Origin: Dehalococcoidia bacterium
GTDB taxonomy: Bacteria > Chloroflexota > Dehalococcoidia > Lucifugimonadales > UBA3495
DNA: 33,146 nt
Assembly: GCA_021295965.1 (NCBI GenBank)
Contig: JAGWBI010000019.1
Location: 1-33,146, forward strand
Direction: 5' to 3'
Part shown: positions 1 through 6,892 of the stretch, piece by piece
Numbering within the stretch: the first letter of the stretch is position 1
Layout of the letters: the number at the start of each line of letters is the position of its first letter
Program-made: the position numbers and the translations under genes
The notes under the pieces: model-generated
Told to the model about the DNA's origin: nothing
Databases searched by the model: none
What the model saw: the letters and a program-made list of their open reading frames with translations, nothing else

Positions 1-824
1 TCTCCGTGGTCGTGAACTACGAGGAGGGCAGCGAGGCGTCCCTGCTGGACGGCGACGCCTACCATGAGTCCAACAACGAGGTGCCGTCGCCGGTGCCGGC
101 GGGGCAGCGGGATTTGTTCAACGAGTCGTTCTTTGAGTACGGCAGCCGGGTTGGCGTGTGGCGCATCCTGAACCTGCTGGATCAGCACAGCGTCCCCAGC
201 ACCTTTTTCTGCTGCGCGGTGGCAATGGAGCGCAACCCTGAGGTTGCACGCGCCGTGGTGGAGCGGGGACACGAGGTCTGCGGGCATGGCTACCGTTGGG
301 AGGAATACCACAACAAGACGCGGGATGAGGAGGCTGAGGCCATCCGAATGACCGTGGAATCGCTGGCCGCCACCACCGGCGTCCGGCCCGTGGGTTGGTT
401 CACCCGCTACGGCCCCAGCGTCAACACGCGGGAGCTGGTGGTCAACGAAGGCGGGTTCATCTACGACAGCGGCGTGTTCAACGACGATTTGCCGTATTAC
501 ACCGAAGTGAACGGCAGTCCGTGGCTGGTGCTCCCGTACAGCTTCGAGACCAACGACGCCCGTTTCTGGCGGGGCGGCCTCAACAGCGTCGGCGACTTCT
601 ACGAGTACATGAAGGACACCTTCGACGTGCTGTACGAAGAAGGGCGCACCCACCCCAAGATGATGTCCGTGGGCCTGCACTGCCGCATCGCCGGACGGCC
701 GGCGCGTTCCCGTGCGCTGGATCGTTTCCTGCGCTACGCCCGCAGCCATCCCGGTGTTTGGTTCGCCCGCCGCGACGAAATCGCCCGTTGGTGGCTGGAA
801 AACTACCCCGCCGGAACTTTGTAG
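1..824 (+). CDS. Polysaccharide deacetylase family protein, PuuE/allantoinase-like (5' partial)
   Basis: The reading frame is open from base 3 at the window edge, so the N-terminus is missing. The visible protein of about 273 residues matches the NodB-fold deacetylases of the PuuE (metal-independent allantoinase) type. It opens with NYEEG, where classical deacetylases have the TFDD motif. It then has STFFCCAVAMERNPE, the HGYRWEEY motif, GWFTRYGPS with NTRELVVNEGGF, and DSGVFNDDLPYY. The family hydrolyses C-N bonds of ureides or N-acyl sugars in the cytoplasm; the real substrate cannot be read from sequence. The C-terminus is complete. The TAG stop lies inside a palindromic repeat (821-848), so the gene end abuts that element. 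It converges on the VOC gene at 877. Confidence 0.8.
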   Translation, partial: SVVVNYEEGSEASLLDGDAYHESNNEVPSPVPAGQRDLFNESFFEYGSRVGVWRILNLLDQHSVPSTFFCCAVAMERNPEVARAVVERGHEVCGHGYRWEEYHNKTRDEEAEAIRMTVESLAATTGVRPVGWFTRYGPSVNTRELVVNEGGFIYDSGVFNDDLPYYTEVNGSPWLVLPYSFETNDARFWRGGLNSVGDFYEYMKDTFDVLYEEGRTHPKMMSVGLHCRIAGRPARSRALDRFLRYARSHPGVWFARRDEIARWWLENYPAGTL

Positions 825-848
825 GGGCGAATAATCATTCGCCCCTAC
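821..848. repeat. Near-perfect palindrome between convergent genes
   Basis: Two 12-base arms, GTAGGGGCGAAT and ATTCGCCCCTAC, are separated by the loop AATC. The element supplies the stop codon of the upstream deacetylase gene. It lies between convergent genes and could form a hairpin in either transcript. There is no T-run, so a classical intrinsic terminator is not shown. A reverse-complement copy of the core sits at 1761-1784, and 6099-6127 shares its outer GTAGGGGC...GCCCCTAC ends. Confidence 0.8.
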
Positions 849-876
849 GGAACTCACCGGTTCGTGACGGGTGTTC

Positions 877-1656
877 CTACCATTCATTCAACCGCAGGAT
901 GCTGAATACCGCGCCCTCGACATCCTGGAGGACGGCGAAACGGGCGAAGTCGGGTATGTCTCGCGGCTCAACAATCACGCTGCCACCGAGTTCCCGGGCT
1001 TTGGCGACGGTGGCGTCCACATCGTTCACGCCGAAGTAGATGCCCCAGTTCGGCGGAACCGGCCCCCAATCCTCGCCAATCTGAAGGATGCCTGCCGTTG
1101 GTACGTCGGCCAATTTGACCAACGTGTACTCGAATGGTGTGTTCGGGTCGGGGCCGGCCTCCCAGGGAAAAACTCGAGTATAGAAATCCTGTGCCGAGGA
1201 CGGGTCCGTCGTGGCCAGCTCAAACCACGTTATAGCTCCCGGCTCGTGCATTTTGCCGGCTCCGGCGTGCTTGATCGGATACCACAACCTCAGGAACGCG
1301 CCTTCTTGGTCCTGGATGATGGCCATACGCCCCACATCCATTACGTCGAACGGCTCGAACAATACTGTTCCACCGGCGGCGCGGGCCCGGCTGACCGCGG
1401 CTTCCAGGTCGTCAACGGTTACGTACACGCTCCAGTGGGGAGGCAGGTTCTCCTGGCCGGGTCCGGCCTCCGCTGAGGCGCAAACCGGAACTCCCTGGTG
1501 CGAGAACATGGTGTACACCACGCCGGGCCCGGCCGGGTGATCGTCGTAGGTCCAACCAAACAGGTTGGCATAAAATTCCTTTGCAACCTGTCCGTTTTTG
1601 CACAGCAGGTCGGCCCACGACGGGGAGCCTGGGGGATATTCGGTAATCTCGGGCAT
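877..1656 (-). CDS. VOC family protein with two glyoxalase-like domains (CFP30B-like)
   Basis: This 259-residue protein carries two vicinal-oxygen-chelate repeats. The first (about residues 8-120) has SPSWADLL, FYANLFGWTYDD and the closing AIIQDQEGAFLRLWYP. The second (about 130-255) has ITWFELATTDPSSAQDFYTRVFPWE and FAVLQDVEGAVFSI. The arrangement resembles mycobacterial CFP30B and other tandem-domain VOC proteins, usually of unknown substrate (glyoxalase, dioxygenase or resistance functions occur in the superfamily). The start chosen is ATG at 1656-1654 because GGAGG (minus strand, 1667-1663) stands 6 bases before it; an upstream in-frame ATG at 1683 has no such support. Palindromes flank the gene on both sides. 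It follows the LLM gene in the same direction after about 150 bases. Confidence 0.85.
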   Translation of the reverse strand: MPEITEYPPGSPSWADLLCKNGQVAKEFYANLFGWTYDDHPAGPGVVYTMFSHQGVPVCASAEAGPGQENLPPHWSVYVTVDDLEAAVSRARAAGGTVLFEPFDVMDVGRMAIIQDQEGAFLRLWYPIKHAGAGKMHEPGAITWFELATTDPSSAQDFYTRVFPWEAGPDPNTPFEYTLVKLADVPTAGILQIGEDWGPVPPNWGIYFGVNDVDATVAKARELGGSVIVEPRDIPDFARFAVLQDVEGAVFSILRLNEW

Positions 1657-1760
1657 GACAAGCCTCCGGATATTTTTGCCCAATCAGCATATCAACGGAG
1701 CCTGGAGCCCGTCCCCAAGAAATTGTCATCAATTTCGCCCAATGCCAACCACAAAAACAT

Positions 1761-1784
1761 AGGGGCGAATGATTATTCGCCCCT
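1761..1784. repeat. Palindrome, inverted copy of the 821-848 element
   Basis: Arms AGGGGCGAAT and ATTCGCCCCT surround the loop GATT. The core is the exact reverse complement of the element at 821-848, whose loop is AATC. The two copies therefore bracket the VOC gene in opposite orientation. The remaining sequence in the 1657-1808 gap shows no gene. Confidence 0.8.
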
Positions 1785-1808
1785 GCAATGAACCGCTGGA
1801 TCCGGCGC

Positions 1809-3008
1809 CTAGTTGTCGGCGGGGACTGACACCTCGACTTTCGTATCCTTGAACGCCGGCATGACCTCTTCGGCGAACCACTGGAGCTGTTCCAGGATGA
1901 TGCCCTGCGGCGTGCCGACGGGTTGGCCCACCTGGATACGCTGCAGGCCGGGGTACCGCTCCTCCACGCCCTTCAACTGCTCGATGATCCGGTCCGGCGG
2001 CCCGGCCAGCACGCTGCCGTTCTCGATGGCGTCCTGGATGGTCGGCAGGCCGGCGTTGGGCGCGACGCGCGGGTCGCTGATGTCAAGGATTTGCTGCTCG
2101 GTCAAGCCCCGGGTGAGGCGCAACGGGCCGAACATCTTGAGGTTCTCCTCGTAGTACCTGGCGCCGATGCTGGCGGCTTCTTCCACCGTCGGAGCGATTT
2201 GGAAATGGAATCCCACGGCCAGATCCTCGCCCAGTTCGGCGTCGGGTTTGCCGTTGCGTCGCAAAGCGTCCCGGTATCCGTGCATGATGCCGTCCATCGC
2301 GCCGCCCTCGGAGGAGCCACCGCCGATGACGCCTTTGATGCCCATCTTGGCCATGAATTCCAGCGCGCGGCCGGTGCCGCCCTGGATGGGCTGCCAGCAT
2401 TCCACCGGGAGGGTCTTCGGGCGCGGCACCAGCGTGATTTCCTCCAGGTCGTAGCCGCGATAGGGCACTCCCTGGGGCGGGAAATTGTAGTGCTTGCCCT
2501 GGTGGGAGAACGAACGCTCGTGGAACGCCTTGAAGATAACCTCCACCTGTTCCTCGAAGAGTTCGCGGTTGGCTGGCTGATCCATCAGCGGCGAACCGAA
2601 GGACTCGACCTCGCGGGTGTGGTAGCCACGGCCCACGCCGAAAATCACTCGCCCGTTGGTCATCCAGTCGGCCATGGCGAAGTCCTCGGCCAGGCGCAGC
2701 GGGTGCCACATGGGCGCGATGTTGAAGCCGCAGCCAAACCGCAGTCGCTCCGTAACGTGGGCCAGGTGCACGATGAACATCAGCAGGTTGGGGATGCACT
2801 CGTAACCCTCGGGCTGGAAGTGGTGTTCGGCCATCCAGAAGGTGTCGTACCCGTGCTTGTCCAGGGTTTGCGCGATAGCGACGCCCTTGTCGAACGCGGT
2901 GGCCAGGTATTCGTCCGAATACGTGCGGTCGTTCACCGCAGTGCCCGCATAGCCGACGTTCTCCATGTCAACATGGCCGGCGTACAGGCTGTCAAATGTG
3001 GTAATCAT
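1809..3008 (-). CDS. LLM class flavin-dependent oxidoreductase (luciferase-like monooxygenase)
   Basis: A 399-residue TIM-barrel flavin monooxygenase of the bacterial luciferase superfamily. These enzymes use reduced FMN from a partner reductase and O2 to oxidise organic substrates in the cytoplasm. Visible marks are GYDTFWMAEHHF near the N-terminus, LRFGCGFNIAPMWHPLRLAED, the GRVIFGVGRGYHTRE segment typical of the family, and a C-terminal VLAGPPDRIIEQL followed by the predicted last helices. The start is ATG at 3008-3006, with GGAGG at 3019-3015 placed 6 bases upstream; an in-frame ATG at 3035 is less supported. The gene is divergent from the MFS exporter, which may remove its substrate or product. 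Expansions of this family are known from SAR202-type Chloroflexota. The substrate is not predictable. Confidence 0.88.
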   Translation of the reverse strand: MITTFDSLYAGHVDMENVGYAGTAVNDRTYSDEYLATAFDKGVAIAQTLDKHGYDTFWMAEHHFQPEGYECIPNLLMFIVHLAHVTERLRFGCGFNIAPMWHPLRLAEDFAMADWMTNGRVIFGVGRGYHTREVESFGSPLMDQPANRELFEEQVEVIFKAFHERSFSHQGKHYNFPPQGVPYRGYDLEEITLVPRPKTLPVECWQPIQGGTGRALEFMAKMGIKGVIGGGSSEGGAMDGIMHGYRDALRRNGKPDAELGEDLAVGFHFQIAPTVEEAASIGARYYEENLKMFGPLRLTRGLTEQQILDISDPRVAPNAGLPTIQDAIENGSVLAGPPDRIIEQLKGVEERYPGLQRIQVGQPVGTPQGIILEQLQWFAEEVMPAFKDTKVEVSVPADN

Positions 3009-3065
3009 CGAATTCCTCCGGTGGTTCAGGCGCATTCCGCCCGATGAGGGTTCGCCGAGGCCGGG

Positions 3066-3079
3066 AACCGCAGGTTACG
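3066..3079. promoter_or_regulatory. Candidate operator, copy 1 of AACCGCAGGTTACG
   Basis: The 14-base sequence contains the short palindrome AACC-GCA-GGTT. It recurs exactly at 3192-3205, 126 bases away, which is close to 12 helical turns. This copy lies 4-17 bases downstream of the candidate minus-strand -10 element, over the expected LLM transcription start. A role as a repressor site is inference. Confidence 0.45.
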
Positions 3080-3082
3080 GGC

Positions 3083-3111
3083 ATTTTAGGGTAACGGGCG
3101 CGGCCGTTCAA
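3083..3111 (-). promoter_or_regulatory. Candidate promoter for the LLM monooxygenase gene
   Basis: On the minus strand, TTGAAC (3111-3106) and TAAAAT (3088-3083) are spaced by 17 bases. Each is a partial match to the sigma-70 consensus. The predicted start is near 3076, leaving a leader of about 68 bases before the ATG at 3008. Confidence 0.4.
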
Positions 3112-3143
3112 CCGCTGACGCCTCATCACAACCGTTGCCAAAG

Positions 3144-3171
3144 TTGACCCCCCGGTGGCGTAAGTTATAAT
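3144..3171 (+). promoter_or_regulatory. Sigma-70-type promoter for the MFS exporter gene
   Basis: TTGACC (3144-3149) and a perfect TATAAT (3166-3171) are separated by 16 bases. This is the best promoter match in the window. Transcription would start near 3178, giving a leader of about 130 bases before the MFS start at 3309. Confidence 0.7.
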
Positions 3172-3191
3172 GCGGCAATTATCCTAACGTA

Positions 3192-3205
3192 AACCGCAGG
3201 TTACG
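3192..3205. promoter_or_regulatory. Candidate operator, copy 2 of AACCGCAGGTTACG
   Basis: Exact second copy of the 14-base motif at 3066-3079. It begins 21 bases after the TATAAT of the MFS promoter, early in the transcribed leader. The symmetric placement of both copies downstream of divergent -10 elements suggests common control. Confidence 0.45.
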
Positions 3206-3244
3206 ACGGCATTCCTACGGCTCGCGAGCACCCACTGTTGTTCC

Positions 3245-3270
3245 GCGGGCCGTAAACGTAGCCGGCCCGC
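3245..3270 (+). promoter_or_regulatory. GC-rich hairpin in the MFS leader
   Basis: GCGGGCCG (3245-3252) and CGGCCCGC (3263-3270) form a perfect 8-bp stem with a 10-base loop. It lies 38 bases before the MFS start codon. No T-run follows, so it is not a clear terminator. It could shape the leader or be incidental in GC-rich DNA. Confidence 0.3.
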
Positions 3271-3308
3271 CGTTGCCATCCGGTTTGGCACCCAGCAGGA
3301 GTAACGAC

Positions 3309-4715
3309 ATGGCCACGGCTCCCGCACCCCAGCGTAACTTCTTCGCACAAAAAGCGCATCGATTCCTCGCGGCCCTGGTGTTCCGCGACTTCCGTTTTCT
3401 GGCCGTGGCGTCGCTTTCCAGCGGCAGCGGCGCGTGGGCCCTCATCGTGGCTCGCGGCGCCTGGGTGTACAGCATTCCCGAACTGCACGGCACCTGGGGC
3501 CTCTGGGTGGGGTTAATCACTTTCGCCGCCATGTCCCCGCGGTTTTTCGCCACTCCTTTCATCGGGTACCTTGCGGACCGGATGACCCGTAAAATTCTGC
3601 TGCAATGGGTGTACGCCCTGCAACTGATTCAGGCGACGATCATGGCAATCCTGGTCATGGTCGGCGTCGATAACCCGTGGTACGTGCTGATGCTGGCCGT
3701 TGTTAACGGCACCCTGCGGGCGACCCAACAGACGGCGGCCCAGTCATTGACGCCAAATCTGGTGCCCCGGGAGCGACTCCCCAACGCCGTGGCGTTGAAC
3801 GAGGCCATGCAGCAAGGATCCCGCGCCGTGGGGCCGGCGATCCTGCTGGCGGTGTCCGCATCGGTGGGCAGCAGCGCCCTGTTCGGCGCCACCGGAACAT
3901 CGTTCAGCCTCCAAAACCTGGTGTTGACCATCGGGACGTCAGCAATCGTATTCTGGGCTTGCGCGGCCTTCTACCTGGTCGCGCTGGCATCCGCGCTCTC
4001 CATCCGGACCGTTTCTTCCGGTGTGATCGACCGCAACCGCAGTTTCTGGGCCAACACGGCGGCGGGTTTCGCCTACTCATACAGCACCCCGCTGGTGTTC
4101 GGCATCATTCTCATGGCTCTCGCCCATTGCGTGCTGGTCATGTCCTTCGAATCGATGTTGCCCCCGCTCGCCCTGGAGAAATTATCCCCCGATGGGATAA
4201 CCTTCAATGAGAATGACGTGTACGCGCTGATGTCCGCCCTGGGTATCGGGGCCCTGTTCTCCTCGATCTTCGTGGGCGGCATCGTCAGCCACATGACCCG
4301 AGGCCGGGTTTTCCTGTTGCTGGGTTTCACCAGCAGCCTGACCCCCATCGGGTTGGGCCTGTCGGCGCAGACCGGCATCTCCATGATCGCCGCTATCCTC
4401 ATGGGACTGGGCACCTCCGGGTTCATGACAATCACCCATACCATCATCCAGTCGGTGGTACCTGATGAAATACGAGGGCGCGTTTCCGCCGTGTATTCCA
4501 TGCACGTAGGCGGCAGCATGGCCTTCGCCAATTTGCTGTATGGACGGTTGGCCGACTTCTGGTCGGCCGGCAACGTCATGGCCATCGCCGGGGCGGCGTT
4601 CACCATCGTGGTGGTTGGTACAATAATTGGCAGCGGCTTCTGGCGGGGAATATACTTCCGCGGCGAAGCCCGGCCGGTGGCGGCCGCCGCCAGCCCCGCC
4701 GGCGGAGACAACTAA
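3309..4715 (+). CDS. MFS transporter, EntS/MFS_3-like exporter
   Basis: A 468-residue hydrophobic protein with about 12 predicted membrane helices. The conserved loop after helix 2 reads GYLADRMTRK, the major-facilitator DRxxRK signature. The segment RLPNAVALNEAMQQGSRAVGPAI is typical of the MFS_3 (enterobactin exporter) branch, as is DEIRGRVSAVYSM in the second half. The tail after the last helix is short, Ala/Pro-rich and hydrophilic. It probably exports a small molecule by proton antiport; the cargo is unknown. The start ATG at 3309 is preceded by AGGAG (3297-3301) at 7 bases. Its own strong promoter lies at 3144-3171, and the divergent monooxygenase gene suggests shared control. The aminotransferase follows after 37 bases and may be co-transcribed. 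Confidence 0.88.
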   Translation: MATAPAPQRNFFAQKAHRFLAALVFRDFRFLAVASLSSGSGAWALIVARGAWVYSIPELHGTWGLWVGLITFAAMSPRFFATPFIGYLADRMTRKILLQWVYALQLIQATIMAILVMVGVDNPWYVLMLAVVNGTLRATQQTAAQSLTPNLVPRERLPNAVALNEAMQQGSRAVGPAILLAVSASVGSSALFGATGTSFSLQNLVLTIGTSAIVFWACAAFYLVALASALSIRTVSSGVIDRNRSFWANTAAGFAYSYSTPLVFGIILMALAHCVLVMSFESMLPPLALEKLSPDGITFNENDVYALMSALGIGALFSSIFVGGIVSHMTRGRVFLLLGFTSSLTPIGLGLSAQTGISMIAAILMGLGTSGFMTITHTIIQSVVPDEIRGRVSAVYSMHVGGSMAFANLLYGRLADFWSAGNVMAIAGAAFTIVVVGTIIGSGFWRGIYFRGEARPVAAAASPAGGDN

Positions 4716-4752
4716 ACGAGCCCAATCCCATCATCACCACCGGAGTTCTGAG

Positions 4753-6075
4753 TTGCCAAACAACGAAGTAGCCCGCTACCTGGAAACTACCCCCAAATCC
4801 CGCGCGATCTGGGAGGAAGCCTGCCGTTATTTGCCCGATGGCGACAGCCGGCATTCCATTTTCTGGAATCCCTATCCGATCTTCACCGAGTCCGCCCAGG
4901 GCTCGGTGGTCACGGATGCCGATGGCGTGGAGCGCCTGGATTTCATCAACACGATGACCACCATGATCCTGGGCCACGGCCCGGCCCCGGTGCTGGAGGC
5001 GGCCCGTCAGCAGATGGAACTGGGCCTGGCGTATAACTCCCCCAACCGGCATCAGGTCGAGTTGGCCCGCCTCTTGTGCGAACGCATCCCCTCGTTCCAA
5101 CAGGTGCGCTTCACCAACTCCGGTACCGAGGCGACGTTGAACACCCTGCGGGCGGCCCGCGCATTCACCGGGCGCAGCAAGTTCGCCAAAGTGGAAGGCG
5201 GCTACCACGGAACCCATGATGCCGTTCTGGTCAGCCTGCGGATCGACCCGGCAACGGGCGGCGACTACGACAACCCGCAGCCGGTTCCGTCCAGTGGTGG
5301 CCTGGCGGAAGGCACGTTGGATCAGGCGGTGATAATCCCCTACAACGATGTGGAGACCGCCCGACGCATCCTGGAGGAAAACCGCGATGAGTTGGCCGCA
5401 GTGATCGTGGAGCCGGTGATGGGTTCGGTCGGAATGTTGCCGGCCGAAACCGCGTATCTCGCCATGCTGCGGGATTTCGCCGACGACAGCGGCGCTTTGC
5501 TGATCTTCGATGAGGTTATCAGCTTCCGCGTCGCCCCCGGCGGAGCCCAGGAATACTACGGCGTTACGCCGGACATGACCGCGTTGGGGAAGATTGTCGG
5601 CGGCGGTTTTCCGGTGGGCGCGTTCGGCGGCCGCTCCGACGTGATGAGCCTGTACAGTCCGGCGAAAGGCGCCGCCATCGCCCACGGCGGCACGTTCAAC
5701 GCCAACCCCATCACCATGGCCGCCGGCGCGGCCACGCTGAACGAACTAACCCCGACGGTCTATCGACGCCTGGCGGAGCTTACCGAGATGCTGCGCCAGG
5801 GTATCCGGCAGGTGTGCTCCGAGTTAGAGCAACCCGTGCTGGTGACCGGCGCGGGTTCGCTGTTCGGCATCCACTTCACCGAAGGCCCGCTGCGCAACTA
5901 CCGCGACATCGCCCTGACCGACAAGGATCTGGCGGGCCGCGTCTTCATGGGTATGCTGAACGAAGGTTTTCTGCTGGCTCCGAACCTGGTGGGCGCACTG
6001 TCAACGTGCCTGGGCGAAGTGGAAATCCACGCCTTCGTGCGCGGGTTTCGCCGGGTGTTGCAGCGGCAGGTCTAG
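4753..6075 (+). CDS. Class III PLP-dependent aminotransferase, HemL-like
   Basis: A 440-residue fold-type I PLP enzyme of the glutamate-1-semialdehyde aminomutase/acetylornithine aminotransferase class. The start is TTG at 4753, with CGGAG 7 bases upstream. Key features are FTNSGTEATLNTLRAARAFTG (cofactor phosphate region), GGYHGTHD, IFDEVIS with Asp253 against the pyridine nitrogen, and the Schiff-base Lys280 in TALGKIVGGGFPVGAFGG. HGGTFNANPITMAAG follows. The LGKIVGGGFPVGA form is close to HemL. However, the HemL-typical EPVAGNMN stretch reads EPVMGSVGML, and no other haem gene is nearby. It is therefore better called a HemL-like aminotransferase of unknown substrate. It sits 37 bases after the MFS gene and could act in the same pathway. 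Confidence 0.83.
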   Translation: MPNNEVARYLETTPKSRAIWEEACRYLPDGDSRHSIFWNPYPIFTESAQGSVVTDADGVERLDFINTMTTMILGHGPAPVLEAARQQMELGLAYNSPNRHQVELARLLCERIPSFQQVRFTNSGTEATLNTLRAARAFTGRSKFAKVEGGYHGTHDAVLVSLRIDPATGGDYDNPQPVPSSGGLAEGTLDQAVIIPYNDVETARRILEENRDELAAVIVEPVMGSVGMLPAETAYLAMLRDFADDSGALLIFDEVISFRVAPGGAQEYYGVTPDMTALGKIVGGGFPVGAFGGRSDVMSLYSPAKGAAIAHGGTFNANPITMAAGAATLNELTPTVYRRLAELTEMLRQGIRQVCSELEQPVLVTGAGSLFGIHFTEGPLRNYRDIALTDKDLAGRVFMGMLNEGFLLAPNLVGALSTCLGEVEIHAFVRGFRRVLQRQV

Positions 6076-6098
6076 TGACCGTACCAACCCGTTCGCGC

Positions 6099-6127
6099 GT
6101 AGGGGCAGGTTTCAAACCTGCCCCTAC
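6099..6127. repeat. Perfect palindrome between convergent genes
   Basis: Two perfect 14-base arms, GTAGGGGCAGGTTT and AAACCTGCCCCTAC, flank a single C. It lies in the gap between the convergent aminotransferase and ABM genes. The outer eight bases match the palindrome at 821-848 while the centre differs, as in modular intergenic repeat families. A transcribed hairpin would be very stable and could stop transcription or protect 3' ends in both directions. Confidence 0.8.
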
Positions 6128-6149
6128 AACGTGGCCAAGTTGCCAAAAG

Positions 6150-6479
6150 TCAGTCCACCGGAGGCCGCTTCTCCCACTTCTCCGGTACGGGGTACACCGG
6201 TGTGGCGATCTTGCGGATGTTCTCGGTGGCGAACCAGTCGGCGCATTCCTCCCGCCACTTGATGAAGTGCGGCGCGTTCCGGTGGGCTTCAACTGCGGCT
6301 TCGTCCTCGTAAACTTCGAACAGGTGGATCTTGTTCTCGTCCTCGTTGTCCTGCAGGACATCGAAGCGCAGGCAGCCGGGTTCGTCGTTATTGGAGCCGC
6401 GAGCGTCGCCGAGCATGGATGCCATGAATTGGTCCTTGAACCCGGGCTTGATGTTGATTTCAACAATCAGCGCAATCAT
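6150..6479 (-). CDS. ABM-domain protein (antibiotic biosynthesis monooxygenase / quinol monooxygenase-like)
   Basis: A 109-residue protein with one dimeric alpha-beta barrel (ABM) domain. It begins MIALIVEINIKPGFKDQF, then GCLRFDVLQDNEDENKIHLFEVYEDEAAVEAH, followed by the helix APHFIKWREE. This strand-helix pattern with LFEVYxDxxAxxxH is the hallmark of the YgiN/ABM family. Members include cofactor-free quinol monooxygenases and enzymes acting on small aromatics or aldehydes, so the substrate is open. The ATG at 6479-6477 follows AGGAG at 6 bases. An extended -10 promoter candidate lies at 6528-6520. The gene is divergent from the glutaredoxin-like gene and converges on the aminotransferase. 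Confidence 0.82.
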   Translation of the reverse strand: MIALIVEINIKPGFKDQFMASMLGDARGSNNDEPGCLRFDVLQDNEDENKIHLFEVYEDEAAVEAHRNAPHFIKWREECADWFATENIRKIATPVYPVPEKWEKRPPVD

Positions 6480-6519
6480 TGCAATCTCCTTGATGGGTTT
6501 GGGGGCGATTTCGAGGGGG

Positions 6520-6528
6520 ATTATAGCA
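6520..6528 (-). promoter_or_regulatory. Extended -10 promoter candidate for the ABM gene
   Basis: The minus strand reads TGCTATAAT at 6528-6520, a perfect TGnTATAAT extended -10. There is no good -35 at 16-18 bases. The predicted start is near 6513, about 34 bases before the ABM start codon and ahead of its AGGAG. Confidence 0.5.
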
Positions 6529-6587
6529 GTGGCGTGCTCAAAGTTGTAGAATGCCGAGCATAATCGGCCCGCGACAGGGAGGCAATC

Positions 6588-6803
6588 ATGGCAGACATTC
6601 CCATCGTGTACACGCTGACCGTTTGTCCCGCGTGCGATTCGCTGCGCGCGGCCTGGCGTCGCGAAGGCGTGGAATATGAGGAACGCCGCGTTGACCAGAG
6701 CCAGGACACGCTGGACGAAGCCCTGGACTTCGGCGACGTCGTGCCCATCATCGTGTGGCCCGACGGCAAGGTTGAGATGGGCTTTCGAGGTCAGCGCGGT
6801 TGA
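6588..6803 (+). CDS. Small glutaredoxin-like protein
   Basis: A 71-residue thioredoxin-fold protein. It has the redox motif CPAC (Cys13, Cys16) in YTLTVCPACDSLRAAW and the cis-proline region VVPIIVWPDG. The C-terminus is short, ending shortly after the beta-3/beta-4 hairpin. The family reduces disulfides or handles glutathione- or mycothiol-type thiols in the cytoplasm. GGGAGG precedes the ATG at 5 bases. The thioredoxin-fold gene at 6893 lies 89 bases downstream on the same strand, suggesting a small redox unit. Confidence 0.75.
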   Translation: MADIPIVYTLTVCPACDSLRAAWRREGVEYEERRVDQSQDTLDEALDFGDVVPIIVWPDGKVEMGFRGQRG

Positions 6804-6813
6804 GAAATCGGCT

Positions 6814-6832
6814 GATGGGCCGGCGGCCCGTC
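6814..6832. repeat. Short GC-rich hairpin between redox genes
   Basis: GATGGGCC and GGCCCGTC pair over 8 bases (one wobble position) around the loop GGC. It follows the glutaredoxin-like stop by about 10 bases. No T-run follows, so it may be a weak terminator, an RNA-stability hairpin or another dispersed palindrome. Confidence 0.35.
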
Positions 6833-6892
6833 CTACCGCGAATATAGCGATCATCCGGCAAAAAGTAGAACCAAAGAAGTAGAGGTGCAACT

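Larger units (their letters stand above)
3009..3308. promoter_or_regulatory. Divergent promoter region between LLM monooxygenase and MFS exporter
   Basis: This 300-base gap holds no credible gene. It contains one strong sigma-70-type promoter on the plus strand, one weaker candidate on the minus strand, two copies of a 14-base motif (3066-3079 and 3192-3205), and a GC-rich hairpin in the MFS leader (3245-3270). Each is listed separately. Confidence 0.7.

Noticed and set aside
1923-3047. A 374-codon open frame on the plus strand
   Set aside because: It is antisense to the LLM monooxygenase, which has family motifs and a ribosome site. The translated sequence shows no domain.
3245-3270. The leader hairpin as an intrinsic terminator or riboswitch
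   Set aside because: There is no T-run after the stem, and no known riboswitch core is visible in the 130-base leader.
3009-3308. Short reading frames within the LLM/MFS divergent gap
   Set aside because: They overlap promoter elements, have no ribosome sites and no recognisable protein features.
4600-5685. A 361-codon open frame on the minus strand
   Set aside because: It is antisense to the class III aminotransferase and has no recognisable motif or ribosome site.
4753-6075. Naming the aminotransferase hemL
   Set aside because: The PLP-binding region is HemL-like, but the family-typical EPVAGNMN segment differs and there is no haem-pathway context.
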